Origin: an uncultured Actinomycetospora sp.
Lineage (GTDB): Bacteria; Actinomycetota; Actinomycetes; Mycobacteriales; Pseudonocardiaceae
Assembly (NCBI GenBank): GCA_902805495.1
Contig: CADCTH010000422.1
Location: forward strand, 1 to 12,638
Direction of reading: 5' to 3'
DNA: 12,638 bases
Positions within the stretch are counted from its first letter, which is position 1; each line of letters begins with the position of its first letter. Position numbers and translations under genes: made by a program. This document shows positions 11,812 through 12,638 of this stretch, in pieces. A model generated the notes under the pieces. The model ran no database searches. It was not told the origin of the DNA and saw nothing but the letters and a program-made list of their open reading frames with translations.

Positions 11812-12516
11812 ATGGCGCCGCGCTTCCGGGAGATCGCCGACGGCGTCCACCTGGGCGCGCTGGTCCCGGCCGGTCTCCTGCACACCGTGCTGCTCGAGGG
11901 TCCGGACGGCGACGTGGTGGTCGACGCCGGGTTCCCGTGGTCGGCGCGCCGGCTCGCCGGGCTGCTGCGCGGGCGCCACGTCGCCGAGCACGCCGTGACC
12001 CACGCGCACGGCGACCACGTCGGCGCGAGCGCATGGCTGTGCCGCCAGACGGGCGCCCCGCTGGCCATGGGGGACGCCGACGCAGCGCGCTTCGAGGACG
12101 GGCGGATCGACACGCACGCCGGGGCGGTCGAGCGGCTCGTGCTCGGGTCGCTGGTCCGGGAGCGCCGCCCGGTCGACCGGCGTCTGGTCGAGGGCGACCG
12201 CATCGCCGGCTTCGAGGTCCTCGCCGTCCCCGGCCACAGCCCCGGCACGCTCGCCCTGTGGCGGGCGGACGACGGGGTGCTCGTCGTCGGCGACGGGCCG
12301 GTCAACGTGTCCACCGACCCGGCGGCGCCACGCTGGCTGCCGCTGCCCCGGGGCCTGCACCACGACCCCCCGGGTGCCGCCGCGTCGCGCCGCCGACTCG
12401 CGGGGCGGCGGCCGGCGCTCGTGGTCGCGATGCACGGCTTCCCCGTCGCCGCCCCCGGGCGGTGGGCCCACGCGGTCGGCGCGCAGACGGATCCCCCGCG
12501 GCCCGATCCGGCGTAA
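11812..12516 (+). CDS. Metallo-beta-lactamase-fold hydrolase
   Basis: A 234-residue MBL-fold protein. The metal ligands are complete: His64, His66, Asp68 and His69 in THAHGDH; His142 in PGHSPG; Asp161 in VVGDGPVN; and His208 in AMHGF. It is probably a zinc- or iron-dependent hydrolase in the glyoxalase II/lactonase-like group, acting on a thioester, lactone or similar bond in the cytoplasm, as no signal peptide is seen. It lacks the long insertions of ribonuclease or arylsulfatase members. The ATG at 11812 lies 13 bp after the DUF71 gene, with no strong ribosome binding site, which suggests co-transcription. The Pro/Arg-rich end (TDPPRPDPA) is variable in such proteins. The substrate is unknown. 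Confidence 0.9.
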   Translation: MAPRFREIADGVHLGALVPAGLLHTVLLEGPDGDVVVDAGFPWSARRLAGLLRGRHVAEHAVTHAHGDHVGASAWLCRQTGAPLAMGDADAARFEDGRIDTHAGAVERLVLGSLVRERRPVDRRLVEGDRIAGFEVLAVPGHSPGTLALWRADDGVLVVGDGPVNVSTDPAAPRWLPLPRGLHHDPPGAAASRRRLAGRRPALVVAMHGFPVAAPGRWAHAVGAQTDPPRPDPA

Positions 12517-12519
12517 CGT
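12514..12519 (+). promoter_or_regulatory. Putative -10 box for a leaderless transcript
   Basis: TAACGT fits TAnnnT and ends 6 bp before the ATG at 12526. The transcript could therefore begin at the start codon. It overlaps the TAA stop of the MBL gene. No ribosome binding site is present, which fits a leaderless start. The -35 region is not clear. Confidence 0.4.
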
Positions 12520-12525
12520 CAGACG

Positions 12526-12638
12526 ATGGCCAAGGACAAGAAGAACAAGAACGGTCACGACGCCGGGCCCGACGCGGTGGCCACCGCCCTCACCGCCCCG
12601 GACGCGCCCGCCGAAGCGGTGGTCGAGACGGCCCCCGC
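12526..12638 (+). CDS. Start of a lysine-rich hypothetical protein (cut by window edge)
   Basis: Only 37 codons are visible. The protein begins MAKDKKNKNGHD, strongly basic, and continues with an Ala/Pro/Val-rich stretch (PDAVATALTAPDAPAEA) that looks like a disordered leader before a domain lying outside the window. The ATG is preceded by a -10-like TAACGT and no ribosome binding site. Codon use fits the genome (G/C at third positions), and the frame is open to the last base. I do not recognise the family; the visible part is too short and of too low complexity to assign a function. Confidence 0.6.
   Translation, partial: MAKDKKNKNGHDAGPDAVATALTAPDAPAEAVVETAP

Noticed and set aside
10266..12314. 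A 682-codon open frame on the minus strand
   Set aside because: It is antisense to the crotonase, DUF71 and MBL genes, all of which have complete active-site motifs and good starts. The translation has no recognisable domain.

Overview
The window is very GC-rich, with codons ending almost always in G or C, frequent GTG starts and gaggagg-type ribosome binding sites. Many genes start at or just after a TAnnnT -10 box. Together with the gene families present, this points to a chromosomal segment of an actinomycete, most likely of the Pseudonocardiales (Pseudonocardia or Actinomycetospora type). The genus is an inference. I see no RNA genes, insertion sequences, CRISPR arrays or attachment sites. 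The window holds 16 genes, two of them cut by its edges, and no gene-free stretch longer than about 100 bases.

Left part (1-3812). A partial TetR repressor gene diverges from an NmrA/QorB-type NAD(P)-binding oxidoreductase gene, with a clear inverted repeat between them. Next is a small two-helix membrane protein of the phage-holin-like family, convergent with a MerR regulator. The MerR gene diverges from a two-gene operon made of an imine-reductase-like NADPH enzyme and a formaldehyde-activating-enzyme (Fae) homologue. The promoter of that operon has the classic MerR layout: -35 and -10 boxes about 20 bp apart with a perfect 16-bp palindrome between them.

Middle part (3825-8791, all minus strand). 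Transcription runs from an unusual acyl-CoA dehydrogenase homologue, through an archaeal-type (NadM-like) nucleotidyltransferase, to an ApgM-like metallo-phosphomutase/phosphatase. These three genes are joined by two ATGA stop/start overlaps. After a 78-bp gap come a conventional acyl-CoA dehydrogenase and a small, highly charged DUF5872-like protein. The nucleotidyltransferase/ApgM pair recalls PhpF and PhpH of phosphinothricin biosynthesis. The partner acyl-CoA dehydrogenase lacks glutamate at both known catalytic-base positions. This is the most intriguing part of the window.

Right part (8866-12638, all plus strand). It contains an isochorismatase-family hydrolase, then an ArsR regulator / SRPBCC (AHSA1-like) protein / crotonase operon with overlapping genes. 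An in-frame 15-bp tandem repeat lies at the ArsR C-terminus. A DUF71/Dph6-like PP-loop ATPase and a metallo-beta-lactamase-fold hydrolase follow. The window ends in the start of a lysine-rich protein of unknown function.

Overall the region looks like accessory catabolic or specialised metabolism (acyl-CoA chemistry, C1/aldehyde handling, nucleotidyl transfer) split into small modules, three of which carry their own local regulator.
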